Shown here: positions 51,657 through 60,781 of the stretch, one piece after another | How the letters are laid out: the number at the start of each line of letters is the position of its first letter | Numbering within the stretch: position 1 is the stretch's first letter | The notes under the pieces: model-generated | Database searches by the model: none | Told to the model about the DNA's origin: nothing | Seen by the model: only the letters and a program-made list of their open reading frames with translations | Translations under genes and position numbers: made by a program | Source: an uncultured Acetatifactor sp. | GTDB lineage: Bacteria; Bacillota; Clostridia; Lachnospirales; Lachnospiraceae | Reading direction: 5' to 3' | Assembly: GCA_910587555.1 (NCBI GenBank) | Contig: CAJULV010000012.1 | Span: 1-64,000, forward strand | DNA length: 64,000 nt

Positions 51657-52514
51657 TCAGCTGACGCTTAAATTCGCATACTTTTTAGGCGACACGCCCA
51701 CAGCCTTGGTAAAAGCCTTGAAAAAGCTGCTGTAGTCTCCAAAACCGCTTTTCTCAAAAGCAACGCTCACACTGTCGCCTTCGCTGAGATGGACCTTGGC
51801 GATGCTGATGCGGCGGGCGGTGATGTATTTATTGATGGTGGTGCCGGTGGCCTGCCTGAATATCCGGCAGATATAGGACTCGCTTAAGAAGAAGTTCTCC
51901 GCAAGCTGCTCTACCGTAATACTCTGACCGATATTTTGATTGATATAAGCCAGAATGTCGTCCACCTGCCGGCTGTATTTGTAAGTGCTTACACAGTTTT
52001 CTCCGGCATTTGCGTCGGAGAGGGCATTGATCATTACCATCAGTTCCATGAAAGCCGCCTGTTCCACAATGTCGTGGGCATAGCCCCTGGCGGAGGTAAT
52101 TTTGCTGATGTAATAGAGAAAGCGGCTCTGGGCGGTCTTGTCCAGGGACACCTTGTGCTGGAAACGGCTGTCCCGGTTGGAAAAGCAGTAATCCAGATCG
52201 GTATACGGGGTGGAGAGGCGCTTGACGAAATCCGGATAGATGGATAATACGATCCGTTCGTGGACGCTGTTGTCTATCTGGGTGAGTTTGTGGCTCTCGT
52301 ACTGGTTGATGATAAACAGATCTCCGGGTGAAATGGGGTAAAAGCGGTTGTCTATGAGGAACTGCTTTCCCCCGGAGATGGAATAATACAGCTCATAACA
52401 GTCATGGATGTGCATTTCCATGGCTTTTTCTTCTTTGTAAAGGTGGGCAATGGAAAATGTTTTGGTGCGCTCACAGTTTTCGATTGCGGTTTTGCAGGAA
52501 TTGACCTCTACCAT
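51657..52514 (-). CDS. AraC-family transcriptional regulator
   Basis: Regulator of 285 aa. The N-terminal cupin has MEMHIHDCYELYYSISGGKQFLID, and the C-terminal double helix-turn-helix has VEQLAENFFLSESYICRIF and AFEKSGFGDYSSFFKAF followed by GVSPKKYA. AAAGGAG lies before the ATG. It is divergent from kduI and probably controls the kduI-kdgK operon in response to a uronate derivative. The last residues GVSPKKYANLSVS match a decayed sequence near 4800. Confidence 0.88.
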   Translation of the reverse strand: MVEVNSCKTAIENCERTKTFSIAHLYKEEKAMEMHIHDCYELYYSISGGKQFLIDNRFYPISPGDLFIINQYESHKLTQIDNSVHERIVLSIYPDFVKRLSTPYTDLDYCFSNRDSRFQHKVSLDKTAQSRFLYYISKITSARGYAHDIVEQAAFMELMVMINALSDANAGENCVSTYKYSRQVDDILAYINQNIGQSITVEQLAENFFLSESYICRIFRQATGTTINKYITARRISIAKVHLSEGDSVSVAFEKSGFGDYSSFFKAFTKAVGVSPKKYANLSVS

Positions 52515-52613
52515 GTTTCGACGCTCCTTTCACGCAGGCGGCATATAAATGGCCGGTGTTTTCCATCATATATGAAATGTTCAATATTTGCAAGTTTTTG
52601 AGAAATATTTGAA

Positions 52614-52642
52614 TAGACTTTGAGATTTTTTTCTTGTATACT
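52614..52642 (+). promoter_or_regulatory. promoter of the kdu operon with inverted repeat
   Basis: TAGACT (52614-52619), a 17-base spacer and TATACT (52637-52642). Immediately upstream TCAATATTT (52581) and AAATATTTGA (about 52604) form an imperfect inverted repeat, a candidate site for the AraC regulator. Confidence 0.55.
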
Positions 52643-52695
52643 GTTATCACAGGCAATTTAAGGGAAAATATACGGACAGAAAGAGAGGTATCAGC

Positions 52696-53556
52696 GTGGA
52701 ACTTAGAACAGCAGTATCCCCCAGGGATGTGAAGCATTATACCACGGAGCGCCTGAGAGAGGAGTTTCTGATTCAGAATCTCTTCGTACCGGGTGAGATT
52801 AAGCTGGTATACAGCCACATTGACAGAATCATTACGGGTGCGGCAGTGCCGGTGGAACCCATTGCCCTGACGGCGGGCGAGGAACTGAGGGCGGCGTACT
52901 TCTGCCAGAGAAGGGAACTGGGCGCCATCAATATCGGAGGCCCGGGTTCCGTGACCGTGGACGGCAGGGTGTACAGGGTAGGCTTCAAGGAGGCCATGTA
53001 CATCGGCATGGGCGCAAAGGAGATTGTCTTTGCCAGCGACGATGCCTCCTCGCCTGCAAAATTTTATCTGAATTCCGCACCTGCCCACAGAACCTGCCCT
53101 ACCGTGCTGATTAAGCCGGAGGGAATACCGGAGGAGGGTGTCGTTATCGTAAAGGACGAGAACAAAGTGGAGCTTGGCTGCCTGGAAGACGCAAACCACC
53201 GTGTGATCTGCAAATACATCCTTCCCGGCCAGGTGGAGAGCTGCCAGCTGGAGATGGGCATGACCAGGCTGGAACCCGGAAGCGTGTGGAATACCATGCC
53301 CTGCCATACACATGACAGGCGTATGGAGGTGTATCTGTATTTTGAGATGCCGGAAGACGCCTTCGTCATGCACTACATGGGAGAGCCGCAGGAGACACGC
53401 CATATCGTCATGCGCAATGAGGAGGCGGTAATTTCGCCCAGCTGGTCCATCCATTCCGGCTGCGGCTCCAGGGCATATACCTTTATCTGGGGCATGGTGG
53501 GGGAGAACCAGGATTTTGACGACATGGACGGCGTTGCCATGAAAGATTTGATGTAA
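52696..53556 (+). CDS. kduI: 5-dehydro-4-deoxy-D-glucuronate isomerase
   Basis: Zinc cupin isomerase of 286 aa that turns 5-keto-4-deoxyuronate (DKI) into 2,5-diketo-3-deoxygluconate. Conserved: VSPRDVKHYTTERLREEFLI, ELGAINIGGPGSVTVDG, the metal-ligand segment NTMPCHTHDRRMEVYLYFEM, and SPSWSIHSGCGSRAYTFIWG. The start is GTG 52696 after AGAGAGGT. First gene of kduI-kduD-rpiB-eda-kdgK, the usual path from pectin- or glycosaminoglycan-derived unsaturated uronates. Confidence 0.95.
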   Translation: MELRTAVSPRDVKHYTTERLREEFLIQNLFVPGEIKLVYSHIDRIITGAAVPVEPIALTAGEELRAAYFCQRRELGAINIGGPGSVTVDGRVYRVGFKEAMYIGMGAKEIVFASDDASSPAKFYLNSAPAHRTCPTVLIKPEGIPEEGVVIVKDENKVELGCLEDANHRVICKYILPGQVESCQLEMGMTRLEPGSVWNTMPCHTHDRRMEVYLYFEMPEDAFVMHYMGEPQETRHIVMRNEEAVISPSWSIHSGCGSRAYTFIWGMVGENQDFDDMDGVAMKDLM

Positions 53557-53626
53557 GGGGAGCTTCTGGCAGGGCTGATGGTGCTGTTGATAATAAATTG
53601 AAAATGAGAAGAAGGAGAAACAAAAC

Positions 53627-54430
53627 ATGTCAGAATTTACAAGTTTTTCACTGCAGGGAAAAGTAGCGCTTGTAACGGGCGCTTCCTATGGAATCGGCTT
53701 TGCCATCGCGTCCGCGTATGCGGAGTGCGGCGCCGTCATCTGCTTCAATGATATCAGTCAGGAGCTGGTGGACAAGGGGCTGGCTGCATATGAGGAGAAG
53801 GGAATCAAAGCCCACGGCTATGTATGTGATGTGACCGATGAGGATGCGGTAAACGCATTGGTTGCGCGGATTGAGAAGGAAGTGGGTGTCATTGACATTC
53901 TGGTCAACAATGCCGGAATCATCAAGAGAATTCCCATGACCGAAATGACCGCCGCACAGTTCCGCCAGGTAATCGACATTGATTTGAACGGTCCCTTCAT
54001 TGTATCCAAGGCTGTCATTCCCTCCATGATCAAGAAAGGGCACGGCAAGATTATCAACATCTGCTCCATGATGTCCGAGCTTGGCCGTGAAACGGTATCT
54101 GCCTACGCTTCCGCGAAGGGCGGCCTGAAGATGCTCACCAGGAATATCTGTTCCGAGTACGGGCGCTACAACATCCAGTGCAACGGCCTTGGACCAGGCT
54201 ATATCGAGACACCCCAGACGGCTCCGCTGCGTGAGCTTCAGCCGGACGGCAGCAGGCATCCCTTCGACCAGTTTATCTGTGCCAAGACCCCTGCAAACAG
54301 GTGGCTGAAGCCGGAAGAGCTTACGGGACCGGCAGTGTTCCTGGCTTCCGATGCTTCCAATGCCGTAAACGGCCATATCCTGTATGTGGACGGCGGCATT
54401 CTGGCGTACATCGGAAAGCAGCCTGAATAA
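53627..54430 (+). CDS. kduD: 2-dehydro-3-deoxy-D-gluconate 5-dehydrogenase (SDR)
   Basis: Short-chain dehydrogenase of 267 aa. Cofactor motif TGASYGIGFAIA, NNAG in DILVNNAGIIKR, catalytic Ser in NICSMMSE and the YxxxK motif in SAYASAKGG. It reduces 2,5-diketo-3-deoxygluconate to 2-keto-3-deoxygluconate (KDG). Closely related to gluconate 5-dehydrogenase, so the exact substrate is set by the kdu context. GAAGGAGAA precedes the ATG. Confidence 0.92.
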   Translation: MSEFTSFSLQGKVALVTGASYGIGFAIASAYAECGAVICFNDISQELVDKGLAAYEEKGIKAHGYVCDVTDEDAVNALVARIEKEVGVIDILVNNAGIIKRIPMTEMTAAQFRQVIDIDLNGPFIVSKAVIPSMIKKGHGKIINICSMMSELGRETVSAYASAKGGLKMLTRNICSEYGRYNIQCNGLGPGYIETPQTAPLRELQPDGSRHPFDQFICAKTPANRWLKPEELTGPAVFLASDASNAVNGHILYVDGGILAYIGKQPE

Positions 54431-54674
54431 GCTGTCAGGGCGGGGAGACGCCCTGGTCATGGGTGGATTTCCGGGCGGCACTCCTTACGGAAGGGGCAGG
54501 TTGTGTAAGGGCAATTATATAAAAATAAAACAAACGAATCTGACGGCCGGCGCCGCGTGAGCGGATGGTTCACTGTCAGTCCTCGGGATGCGGGAGGCGC
54601 CGCCGGGATGCGAAAGCATTGCGGCGTTTACCCGTATTTCCGGGAAAAATAATAAACCGGAGGCAAATCCTGAA

Positions 54675-55313
54675 ATGAAAATAGCATTGATAAACGAAAA
54701 CAGCCAGGCGGCCAAGAACGAACTTATCTGCAGGACTTTGAAAAATGTGGTTGAACCCATGGGGCATGAAGTGTATAATTATGGCATGTGCGGTGCGGAG
54801 GACCCCAATGCGCTGACCTATGTGCAGAACGGCATCCTTGCGGCGGTGCTGCTGAATTCCGGCGCGGCGGATTATGTGATTACAGGCTGCGGCACCGGCG
54901 AGGGTGCCATGCTGGCATGCAATTCCTTTCCGAAGGTGCTGTGCGGGCATATTGAGTCGCCCCTGGATGCCTATCTCTTCTCACAGGTCAACGACGGCAA
55001 CTGTGTAGCCCTTCCCTTCGCGGAGAACTTTGGCTGGGGCGGCGAACTGAACCTTCAGTATACATTCGAGAAGCTGTTCTGTGCGCCCGGAGGCGGCGGA
55101 TATCCGCCCGAGAGAGTGGAGCCTGAGCAGAGAAACAAGAAAATCCTGGATAAAGTAAAGGAAGTGACCCATACTGATATGGTAACCATACTGAAGAACC
55201 TGGACAGGGAACTGGTTAGGGGCGCTTTGTCGGGGGACAGGTTCCGGGAGTACTTCTTTGCGAACTGCAGGTGTGACAGGATTGCGGAGGCGGTCATGGA
55301 AGTATTGAAATAA
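54675..55313 (+). CDS. RpiB/LacA/LacB-family sugar-phosphate isomerase
   Basis: Protein of 212 aa starting MKIALINENSQAAKNELICR, with YNYGMCGAEDP, VITGCGTGEGAMLACNSFP, the RpiB-type cysteine loop, and VNDGNCVALPFAENFGWGGEL. ATG 54675 follows CCGGAGGCAAA; the frame opens at 54588. It is larger than standard RpiB (about 145 aa). In uronate gene clusters this subfamily often replaces kduI or acts beside it as an alternative isomerase; the exact reaction is uncertain. Confidence 0.85.
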   Translation: MKIALINENSQAAKNELICRTLKNVVEPMGHEVYNYGMCGAEDPNALTYVQNGILAAVLLNSGAADYVITGCGTGEGAMLACNSFPKVLCGHIESPLDAYLFSQVNDGNCVALPFAENFGWGGELNLQYTFEKLFCAPGGGGYPPERVEPEQRNKKILDKVKEVTHTDMVTILKNLDRELVRGALSGDRFREYFFANCRCDRIAEAVMEVLK

Positions 55314-55357
55314 TATAAATGTAACAGCATGTACGGACATGCGGAAAAGAGGGAGAA

Positions 55358-56314
55358 ATGAACGCAGTATTAGAGCAGATCAGTAAAATCGGTATCGTGC
55401 CTGTTGTGAAGATTGACAGGGCTGAGGACGCGCTTCCCCTGGCAAAGGCATTGTGCGCAGGCGGGCTTCCCTGCGCGGAGGTGACGTTCCGCACCGACGC
55501 GGCCGCGGAGGCCATCAAAATCATGACCACAAACTTTCCTGACATGTGCGTGGGAGCCGGCACCGTGCTGAATGCGGAGCAGGTGGACGCGGCGGTGGAA
55601 GCCGGCGCGAAATTCATCGTCAGCCCCGGACTGAACCCCAGGACCGTGAAGTACTGTATCGAGAAAAACGTGCCTGTTACCCCCGGTACATCCAGCCCTT
55701 CCGATATTGAGCAGGCCATTGAACTGGGGCTGGAGGTGGTGAAGTTTTTCCCGGCAGAGCAGTCCGGCGGGCTTGCTAAAATCAAAGCCATGGCGGCGCC
55801 TTATGTGAATATGAAGTTTATGCCCACCGGCGGCATTAACGCCAAAAACCTTACAGATTACCTTGATTTCAAGAAGGTCATTGCATGCGGCGGTTCCTGG
55901 ATGGTACCCGGCGACCTGATTAACGCCGGCCAGTGGGACAAGATTGAGCAGCTTACCAGGGAAGCGGTTCAGACCATGCTGGGCTTCGAGCTTGCCCATA
56001 TCGGCATTAATTCCGAAAGCAAGGAAGAGGCGGATAAGAGCGTTAACCGCCTGGCATTCCTGTTCGGCACGCCTGTGAAGACGGGCAGCGGCGGCAGCTT
56101 TGCAGGCACCATCGTGGAGGTGCTTAACACCCACGGCAGGGGAACACACGGGCATATTGCCATCAGGACGAATTATATCGAACGGGCAATCAACTACATG
56201 CGCACCGTGCTGGGCGCGGAGTTTGAAGAGCCTATCATGAAGGGCGACAAGATCAATGCCATTTACCTGAAAGAGGAAATCGGCGGCTTCGCGGTACACC
56301 TTCTCCAGAAATAA
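55358..56314 (+). CDS. eda: KDPG/KHG aldolase fused to a VOC-like domain
   Basis: Two-domain protein of 318 aa. Residues 1-210 are the class I aldolase splitting 2-keto-3-deoxy-6-phosphogluconate to pyruvate and glyceraldehyde 3-phosphate: EVTFRTDAAAEAIK, GAGTVLNAEQV, IVSPGLNPRTV and the Schiff-base lysine in LEVVKFFPAE. Residues about 213-318 (AHIGINSESKEEADKSVNRL to GFAVHLLQK) look like a glyoxalase/VOC module. The VOC part is present in some Lachnospiraceae aldolases; its role is unknown. GAGGGAGAA precedes the ATG. Confidence 0.9.
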   Translation: MNAVLEQISKIGIVPVVKIDRAEDALPLAKALCAGGLPCAEVTFRTDAAAEAIKIMTTNFPDMCVGAGTVLNAEQVDAAVEAGAKFIVSPGLNPRTVKYCIEKNVPVTPGTSSPSDIEQAIELGLEVVKFFPAEQSGGLAKIKAMAAPYVNMKFMPTGGINAKNLTDYLDFKKVIACGGSWMVPGDLINAGQWDKIEQLTREAVQTMLGFELAHIGINSESKEEADKSVNRLAFLFGTPVKTGSGGSFAGTIVEVLNTHGRGTHGHIAIRTNYIERAINYMRTVLGAEFEEPIMKGDKINAIYLKEEIGGFAVHLLQK

Positions 56315-56389
56315 GCAGGCATGCCGGCGTGGTATGACCCAGAAACTATAATTCAGGAGAAAGAATAGAAGAAAGGATTTAACAAAACA

Positions 56390-57421
56390 ATGGCGAAAGT
56401 AATTACCATGGGTGAGATCATGCTGCGGCTGTCCACACCCAACTTTGAAAAATTTATTCAGGCGGATGAATTCGACATCAACTACGGCGGCGGGGAAGCC
56501 AATGTGGCAGTATCCCTGGCAAATTACGGGCATGACGCGGAGTTCGTGACGGCGGTGCCTGACAATGAGATCGGCGAGTGCGCAGTTGCGGCTCTGCGGA
56601 AGTACAATGTAGGAACAAAGCATATCGCAAGGTGCGGTGAGAGGCTGGGCATTTATTTCCTGGAGAGCGGCTCCTCCATGAGGCCTTCCAAGGTCGTGTA
56701 TGACAGGGCACATTCCTCCATTTCCACCGCAACGGCGGACGACTTTGATTTTGATGCCGTTTTTGCGGGAGCGGACTGGTTCCACTTCACGGGAATCACG
56801 CCGGCCGTGTCCGACGCGGCGGCCGTGCTGACCGAGGAAGCCCTGAAAGCGGCAAAGAAGCATGGTGTGAAGGTTTCCGTGGATCTGAATTTCCGCAAAA
56901 AGCTGTGGACCTCCGAGAAGGCGCAGAAGGTAATGAAGAACCTGATGCAGTATGTGGATGTGTGCATCGGAAACGAAGAGGACGCGGAGCTGGTGCTTGG
57001 CTATAAGCCCGGCAAGACGGATGTCACCAGCGGCGATTTGGAGCTGGCCGGATACAAATCCATTTTTGAGCAGATGGTTGCTGACTACAACTTTGAATAC
57101 TGCGTTTCTTCCCTGAGAGTGAGCCATTCCGCTTCAGACAACGGCTGGTCGGCCTGCATCTATTCCAGGGACACGAAGGAGTTCTATCATTCTAAGGAGT
57201 ACAGCATCCATCCCATCGTCGACCGTGTGGGCGGCGGTGACTCCTTCGCAGGCGGTGTTATCTGCGGCATGCTGGACGGCAGGGATTTCAAGGCGGCTTT
57301 GGAATACGGAGTGGCGGCTTCCGCGCTGAAGCACACGATTCCCGGCGATTTTAACCTGGTGTCCAGGAAAGAGGTGGAGACGCTGGCCGGCGGTGATGCT
57401 TCCGGGCGTGTACAGAGATAG
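56390..57421 (+). CDS. kdgK: 2-keto-3-deoxygluconate kinase (PfkB family)
   Basis: Ribokinase-like kinase of 343 aa that phosphorylates KDG to KDPG, the substrate of the aldolase before it. The N-terminal substrate site is NYGGGEANVAVSLANYG, and the ATP/catalytic motif is DRVGGGDSFAGGVICG with the base aspartate. ISTATADDFDFDAVF and DLNFRKKLWT fit KdgK. GAAAGGATT precedes the ATG. Last gene of the kdu operon, followed by a terminator. Confidence 0.93.
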   Translation: MAKVITMGEIMLRLSTPNFEKFIQADEFDINYGGGEANVAVSLANYGHDAEFVTAVPDNEIGECAVAALRKYNVGTKHIARCGERLGIYFLESGSSMRPSKVVYDRAHSSISTATADDFDFDAVFAGADWFHFTGITPAVSDAAAVLTEEALKAAKKHGVKVSVDLNFRKKLWTSEKAQKVMKNLMQYVDVCIGNEEDAELVLGYKPGKTDVTSGDLELAGYKSIFEQMVADYNFEYCVSSLRVSHSASDNGWSACIYSRDTKEFYHSKEYSIHPIVDRVGGGDSFAGGVICGMLDGRDFKAALEYGVAASALKHTIPGDFNLVSRKEVETLAGGDASGRVQR

Positions 57422-57468
57422 GCGGCTCTGAAAAGCTTTTGATATATTTTTATGGGATTACAAGTGAG

Positions 57469-57498
57469 GGGGATGTCTGCGCGGCAGATGTCCCCTTT
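57469..57498 (+). terminator. intrinsic terminator of the kdu operon
   Basis: GGGGATGTCTGC (57469-57480) pairs with GCAGATGTCCCC (57484-57495) over 12 positions, using two G-T pairs, with a very short loop, followed by TTTGTG. The rest of the gap 57422-57743 is AT-rich and holds the PadR promoter. Confidence 0.75.
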
Positions 57499-57592
57499 GT
57501 GATTAAGGCGCTTAGGAGAGAGGAGCGCCATTTTCCGTCCTTTCCGTTTCGTGTAATTTATAAATTATTAATATTTATTTTTAAATAGTATA

Positions 57593-57621
57593 TTGCAATA
57601 TATAATAGTGCGTGATACAAT
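57593..57621 (+). promoter_or_regulatory. promoter and palindrome before padR
   Basis: TTGCAA (57593-57598), a 17-base spacer and TACAAT (57616-57621). The -35 lies within the palindrome ATATTGCAATAT (57590-57601), a candidate operator for autoregulation by PadR. Confidence 0.6.
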
Positions 57622-57743
57622 AAACCAGTCAATACGAAGTACAGGGGATCAAAAGGTATGTTCCAGAGCGGCGGACAATCGGGTTTCCGCGGCAGGAGGG
57701 TGCATTTTGGGAGATTCCCGGGCGGAAAGGAAGGAGGCCATAC

Positions 57744-58061
57744 ATGAATACACAGTTTAAGAAGGGGGCACTGGAACTCTGCGTGCTGTCCCAGCTTGTG
57801 CGGGGAGACAAATACGGATATGAACTGACAGAGAGGATATCCGGTAAAATGTCTATTGCCGGCGGCACATTGTATCCCATTTTGAGGAAGCTGAAGGAAG
57901 ACGATTACGTGACCACATATCTGGTGGAGTCCGAATCGGGTCCGGCGAGAAAATATTACAAGCTGACGGACAAGGGCAGGGAGTACCAGGCATCCGTAAA
58001 ACAGGAATGGAAGGCATTTACCGACGCGGTTAACCAGTTGATTCGGGAACAGGAGGGATGA
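57744..58061 (+). CDS. PadR-family transcriptional regulator
   Basis: Small winged-helix regulator of 105 aa starting MNTQFKKGALELCVLSQLV, with YGYELTERISG, GTLYPILRKLKEDDYV and RKYYKLTDKGREYQ, the complete PadR pattern without the long C-terminal extension (PadR-s2 type). GGAAGGAGG precedes the ATG. It is 4 bases ahead of the DUF1700/DUF4097 gene, and such pairs are common in Firmicutes, where the regulator represses its own operon, often in response to envelope stress. Confidence 0.92.
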   Translation: MNTQFKKGALELCVLSQLVRGDKYGYELTERISGKMSIAGGTLYPILRKLKEDDYVTTYLVESESGPARKYYKLTDKGREYQASVKQEWKAFTDAVNQLIREQEG

Positions 58062-58065
58062 GACC

Positions 58066-59256
58066 ATGACGAAGCTGGAATATATGACGAAGCTTCAGGA
58101 GAAGCTGGAGAAGTTTGGAAAGGAACTGCAGGAAGAGATCCTGGAGGACTACAGGCAGCATTTTGTGGAGGGAGAGAGCGAGGGAAGGTCGGAAGAGGAA
58201 ATTATTGAAGAGCTGGGCAATATCGAAGAGATGATCAGGGAGCTTTCCGAGGAGGACCTTCCCGAAGGATTTACGCAGCTGGATGCGGGAAAGGAACCGG
58301 ACCGGGAAAAGGATGTGGAAGCCGGGCAGGATGTGAGGAATACGGATCTGAAGAAAAGCTTTTCCTATTCGGCGTACTATAAGGGAATCGTACTGGACGG
58401 CAAGGTGGCGAATGTCATTGTGAACCGCTCCGAGGACGACAAAATCCATGTGGACTACGAGGCAAAAGGAATAAGCAACCAGCTGAATTACGAGTTTTTC
58501 CAGCATGAAGAAGACGGCATCTTTTATGCGGGGGTAAAGCGCAGGAAAGGCGGCAGGGATGAGGGAGACGGCGGTGAAAAGCTTGTGAAGGTGACCTTGT
58601 TTGGCCGTACCATTATTTCCTACGGGAACATAGGCGGCTTCGGCGGCGACGGGCAGAACATTACATTGACGGTCAGAATACCGAAGGGAGTGCCGAGGCT
58701 GACGGTGAAAGTCGGAAGCGGCAATATCAATGTCTCCAGGCTGGAACTGGAAGCCTTCGAAGGCATCAGCGGAAGCGGCAACGTAGTTCTGGACGAGATG
58801 GTGGCAGACAGGATGAAAGCCCACTGCGGAAGCGGCAATATTAAAGTAAGCCATACGGAATTTATCTCCGGAAGCTTTGAGGCAGGCAGCGGTAATGTGA
58901 AGGCGGAAATGATCAAGGGGCGGGATTTAAAATGCGGTACCGGAAGCGGAAATATCAAGGTGGATTCTGCGGCAGCCGACTATCATCTGTCCACCGGAAG
59001 CGGCAGCATCAGGGCAAGGGCCGTGGGCGCCACGGAGCGGGCTGAACTGTCCGCCGGAAGCGGCAGCATCAGGCTGGAGCTGGAAGGGGCGAAAGGCATG
59101 GAGGCTGCGGTGCAGAGCGGCTCCGGCAGCATACACATCGAATGGGAAGGACAGGAGAGCCAGAAGGTCAGGAACGGGACTTATGCCTACGGGAACAGCG
59201 CCTGCAAGATAAGGGCGAATACCGGAAGCGGCAGTATCAAAATATCCGGAAATTAA
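58066..59256 (+). CDS. DUF1700 and DUF4097 fusion protein
   Basis: Protein of 396 aa. Residues 1-75 (MTKLEYMTKLQEKLEKFGKE, then SEEEIIEELGNIEEMIREL) are the DUF1700 module. The C-terminal 240 residues are DUF4097: a ladder of repeated GSGNI or GSGSI steps (about nine, such as VGSGNINVSRLELEAF and STGSGSIRARAVG), predicted to form a right-handed beta helix. No membrane segment is apparent, which differs from many relatives. Role unknown; PadR neighbours suggest envelope stress or surface homeostasis. Confidence 0.85.
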   Translation: MTKLEYMTKLQEKLEKFGKELQEEILEDYRQHFVEGESEGRSEEEIIEELGNIEEMIRELSEEDLPEGFTQLDAGKEPDREKDVEAGQDVRNTDLKKSFSYSAYYKGIVLDGKVANVIVNRSEDDKIHVDYEAKGISNQLNYEFFQHEEDGIFYAGVKRRKGGRDEGDGGEKLVKVTLFGRTIISYGNIGGFGGDGQNITLTVRIPKGVPRLTVKVGSGNINVSRLELEAFEGISGSGNVVLDEMVADRMKAHCGSGNIKVSHTEFISGSFEAGSGNVKAEMIKGRDLKCGTGSGNIKVDSAAADYHLSTGSGSIRARAVGATERAELSAGSGSIRLELEGAKGMEAAVQSGSGSIHIEWEGQESQKVRNGTYAYGNSACKIRANTGSGSIKISGN

Positions 59257-59351
59257 TGGAAAGCGCAGGGTCGGACGTCTGGTTCCGGCCCTGTGTTTTG
59301 GCGTACGGCGCTGTCCTGCGAAAAATTCCCTTCCGTATCTGAGAAGTATCC

Positions 59352-59380
59352 TTGCATATTCCGGTGTATTTCTATATAAT
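59352..59380 (+). promoter_or_regulatory. sigma-A promoter of the acyltransferase gene
   Basis: TTGCAT (59352-59357), a 17-base spacer and TATAAT (59375-59380). The leader to ATG 59524 is about 140 bases. Confidence 0.7.
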
Positions 59381-59523
59381 GATGTAGGGGGCAGGCGGTA
59401 TTCTGCATCCTGTGGTATCGCCGAAGTAAAAAACGCACAGGCACGGAAGCCTTATGGGTGATTCCGGGTCAGGAGAACGGGAAAGGCGAAGCACCGTAAA
59501 ATGTCAGACAGGAGGAACCGGAA

Positions 59524-60729
59524 ATGCCGCGGGAAAATGCAATTTCAACTACAGGCAACGAAAATCAGGAGCGGATGGCAAATCTGGATCTGCTGCGATG
59601 CACAGCCATGATGATGGTGGCAGTGCTGCATTATCTGGGAAAGGGGAACCTGCTGGCGGACCTGGCGGCAGCAAACCTGACAGGGGCGCAGTATGGGGCA
59701 TGGTTTCTGGAATGCTTCTGTATTGTGGCCGTCAATGTATATATGTTTATCAGCGGCTTCTTTCTATGCACCGCTTCCTTTAAGCCCAGCCGCCTGCTCA
59801 GGCTCTGGCTGCAGGTCTGGGTATATTCCGTGGGAATCGGCTTGCTGGGCGCGCTTACCGGCGTGATGGCCGGCACGGAAGCGGATACCCATTTTCTGCT
59901 TACCCTGCTGTTTCCGGTTTCCATGGGACACTACTGGTTTATGACGGCATATATTTTCCTGTACCTGCTGCTTCCCTTTGTGGGATTGGCGGTGGGAAAG
60001 ATGGGGAAACGGCAGATGCAGACGGCGCTGCTGCTTTTGCTGCTGGCCTTCTGCATTGTGAAAAGCGTCCTGCCGGTACGGTTTGAAATGGATGGGCAGG
60101 GGTATGACTGCCTGTGGTATCTGTGCGTCTTTCTGACGGCGGCCTATGTGCGGCGGTTCGGGGGCGCCCTTCTCGGGAAAAGATGGCTGGGACCGGTATT
60201 GTACGGGGGAGGCTGCCTGCTGATTTTCGCGACAACCATTCTCCTGCGCCTGATTTACCTCCGCACAGGCAGCCTGGGGACGATGATAGGGTTTGGCCTG
60301 GAATACAATCATATTCTGCCGTTTGCGGCGGCGGCGGGACTGTTTTTTATATTTTACAGAATGAAACTAAATGGTAAAGCGTCCAATATAATTCGGTTTA
60401 TCGCCCCTTATACCCTGGGGGTATACCTGCTCCATGAAAACCTTGGCCTGCGCTATAGCTGGCAGAACTGGTTGGGCGCGGACAGGGTCGCGGAGGCAAT
60501 GGCGGAGGGAGGCGCCGGCCCGGTGTTTATGCTTTTTGGATACACGCTTGCGGCGGCAGCGGCCGTGTTTGCCTGCGGTGTGCTGGCGGATATCCTGCGG
60601 GAACGGGTGTTTGGTGTGATACACCGTGTGCTGATGCGGACAGGGGGATACCGCAGGCTGGCCGCAAAGATAGAGCGGGCAGATGCGGTGTTCAGGGCAG
60701 AGGACGGACAGGGCATGGCGGGAAGCTGA
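59524..60729 (+). CDS. membrane acyltransferase (OafA/WecH, Acyl_transf_3)
   Basis: Integral membrane protein of 401 aa with about ten segments. The start NLDLLRCTAMMMVAVLHYLG has the RxxA and VLxH features of acyltransferase family 3, and FYRMKLNGKASNIIRFIAPYTLGVYLLHENLGLRY is its conserved last part, again with a histidine. It would transfer an acetyl or other acyl group to a surface glycan or lipid. GGAGGAACCGGAA precedes the ATG. It lies 52 bases ahead of the large membrane protein. Confidence 0.85.
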   Translation: MPRENAISTTGNENQERMANLDLLRCTAMMMVAVLHYLGKGNLLADLAAANLTGAQYGAWFLECFCIVAVNVYMFISGFFLCTASFKPSRLLRLWLQVWVYSVGIGLLGALTGVMAGTEADTHFLLTLLFPVSMGHYWFMTAYIFLYLLLPFVGLAVGKMGKRQMQTALLLLLLAFCIVKSVLPVRFEMDGQGYDCLWYLCVFLTAAYVRRFGGALLGKRWLGPVLYGGGCLLIFATTILLRLIYLRTGSLGTMIGFGLEYNHILPFAAAAGLFFIFYRMKLNGKASNIIRFIAPYTLGVYLLHENLGLRYSWQNWLGADRVAEAMAEGGAGPVFMLFGYTLAAAAAVFACGVLADILRERVFGVIHRVLMRTGGYRRLAAKIERADAVFRAEDGQGMAGS

Positions 60730-60781
60730 AAGGGCAGCCATTGATGGGTATGCGTACCGGGAGACACAGGGAGTACAGGAT

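Noticed and set aside
55370..57127. 585-codon antisense ORF across eda and kdgK
   Set aside because: It spans two real genes and their gap on the other strand and has no motif or start context.
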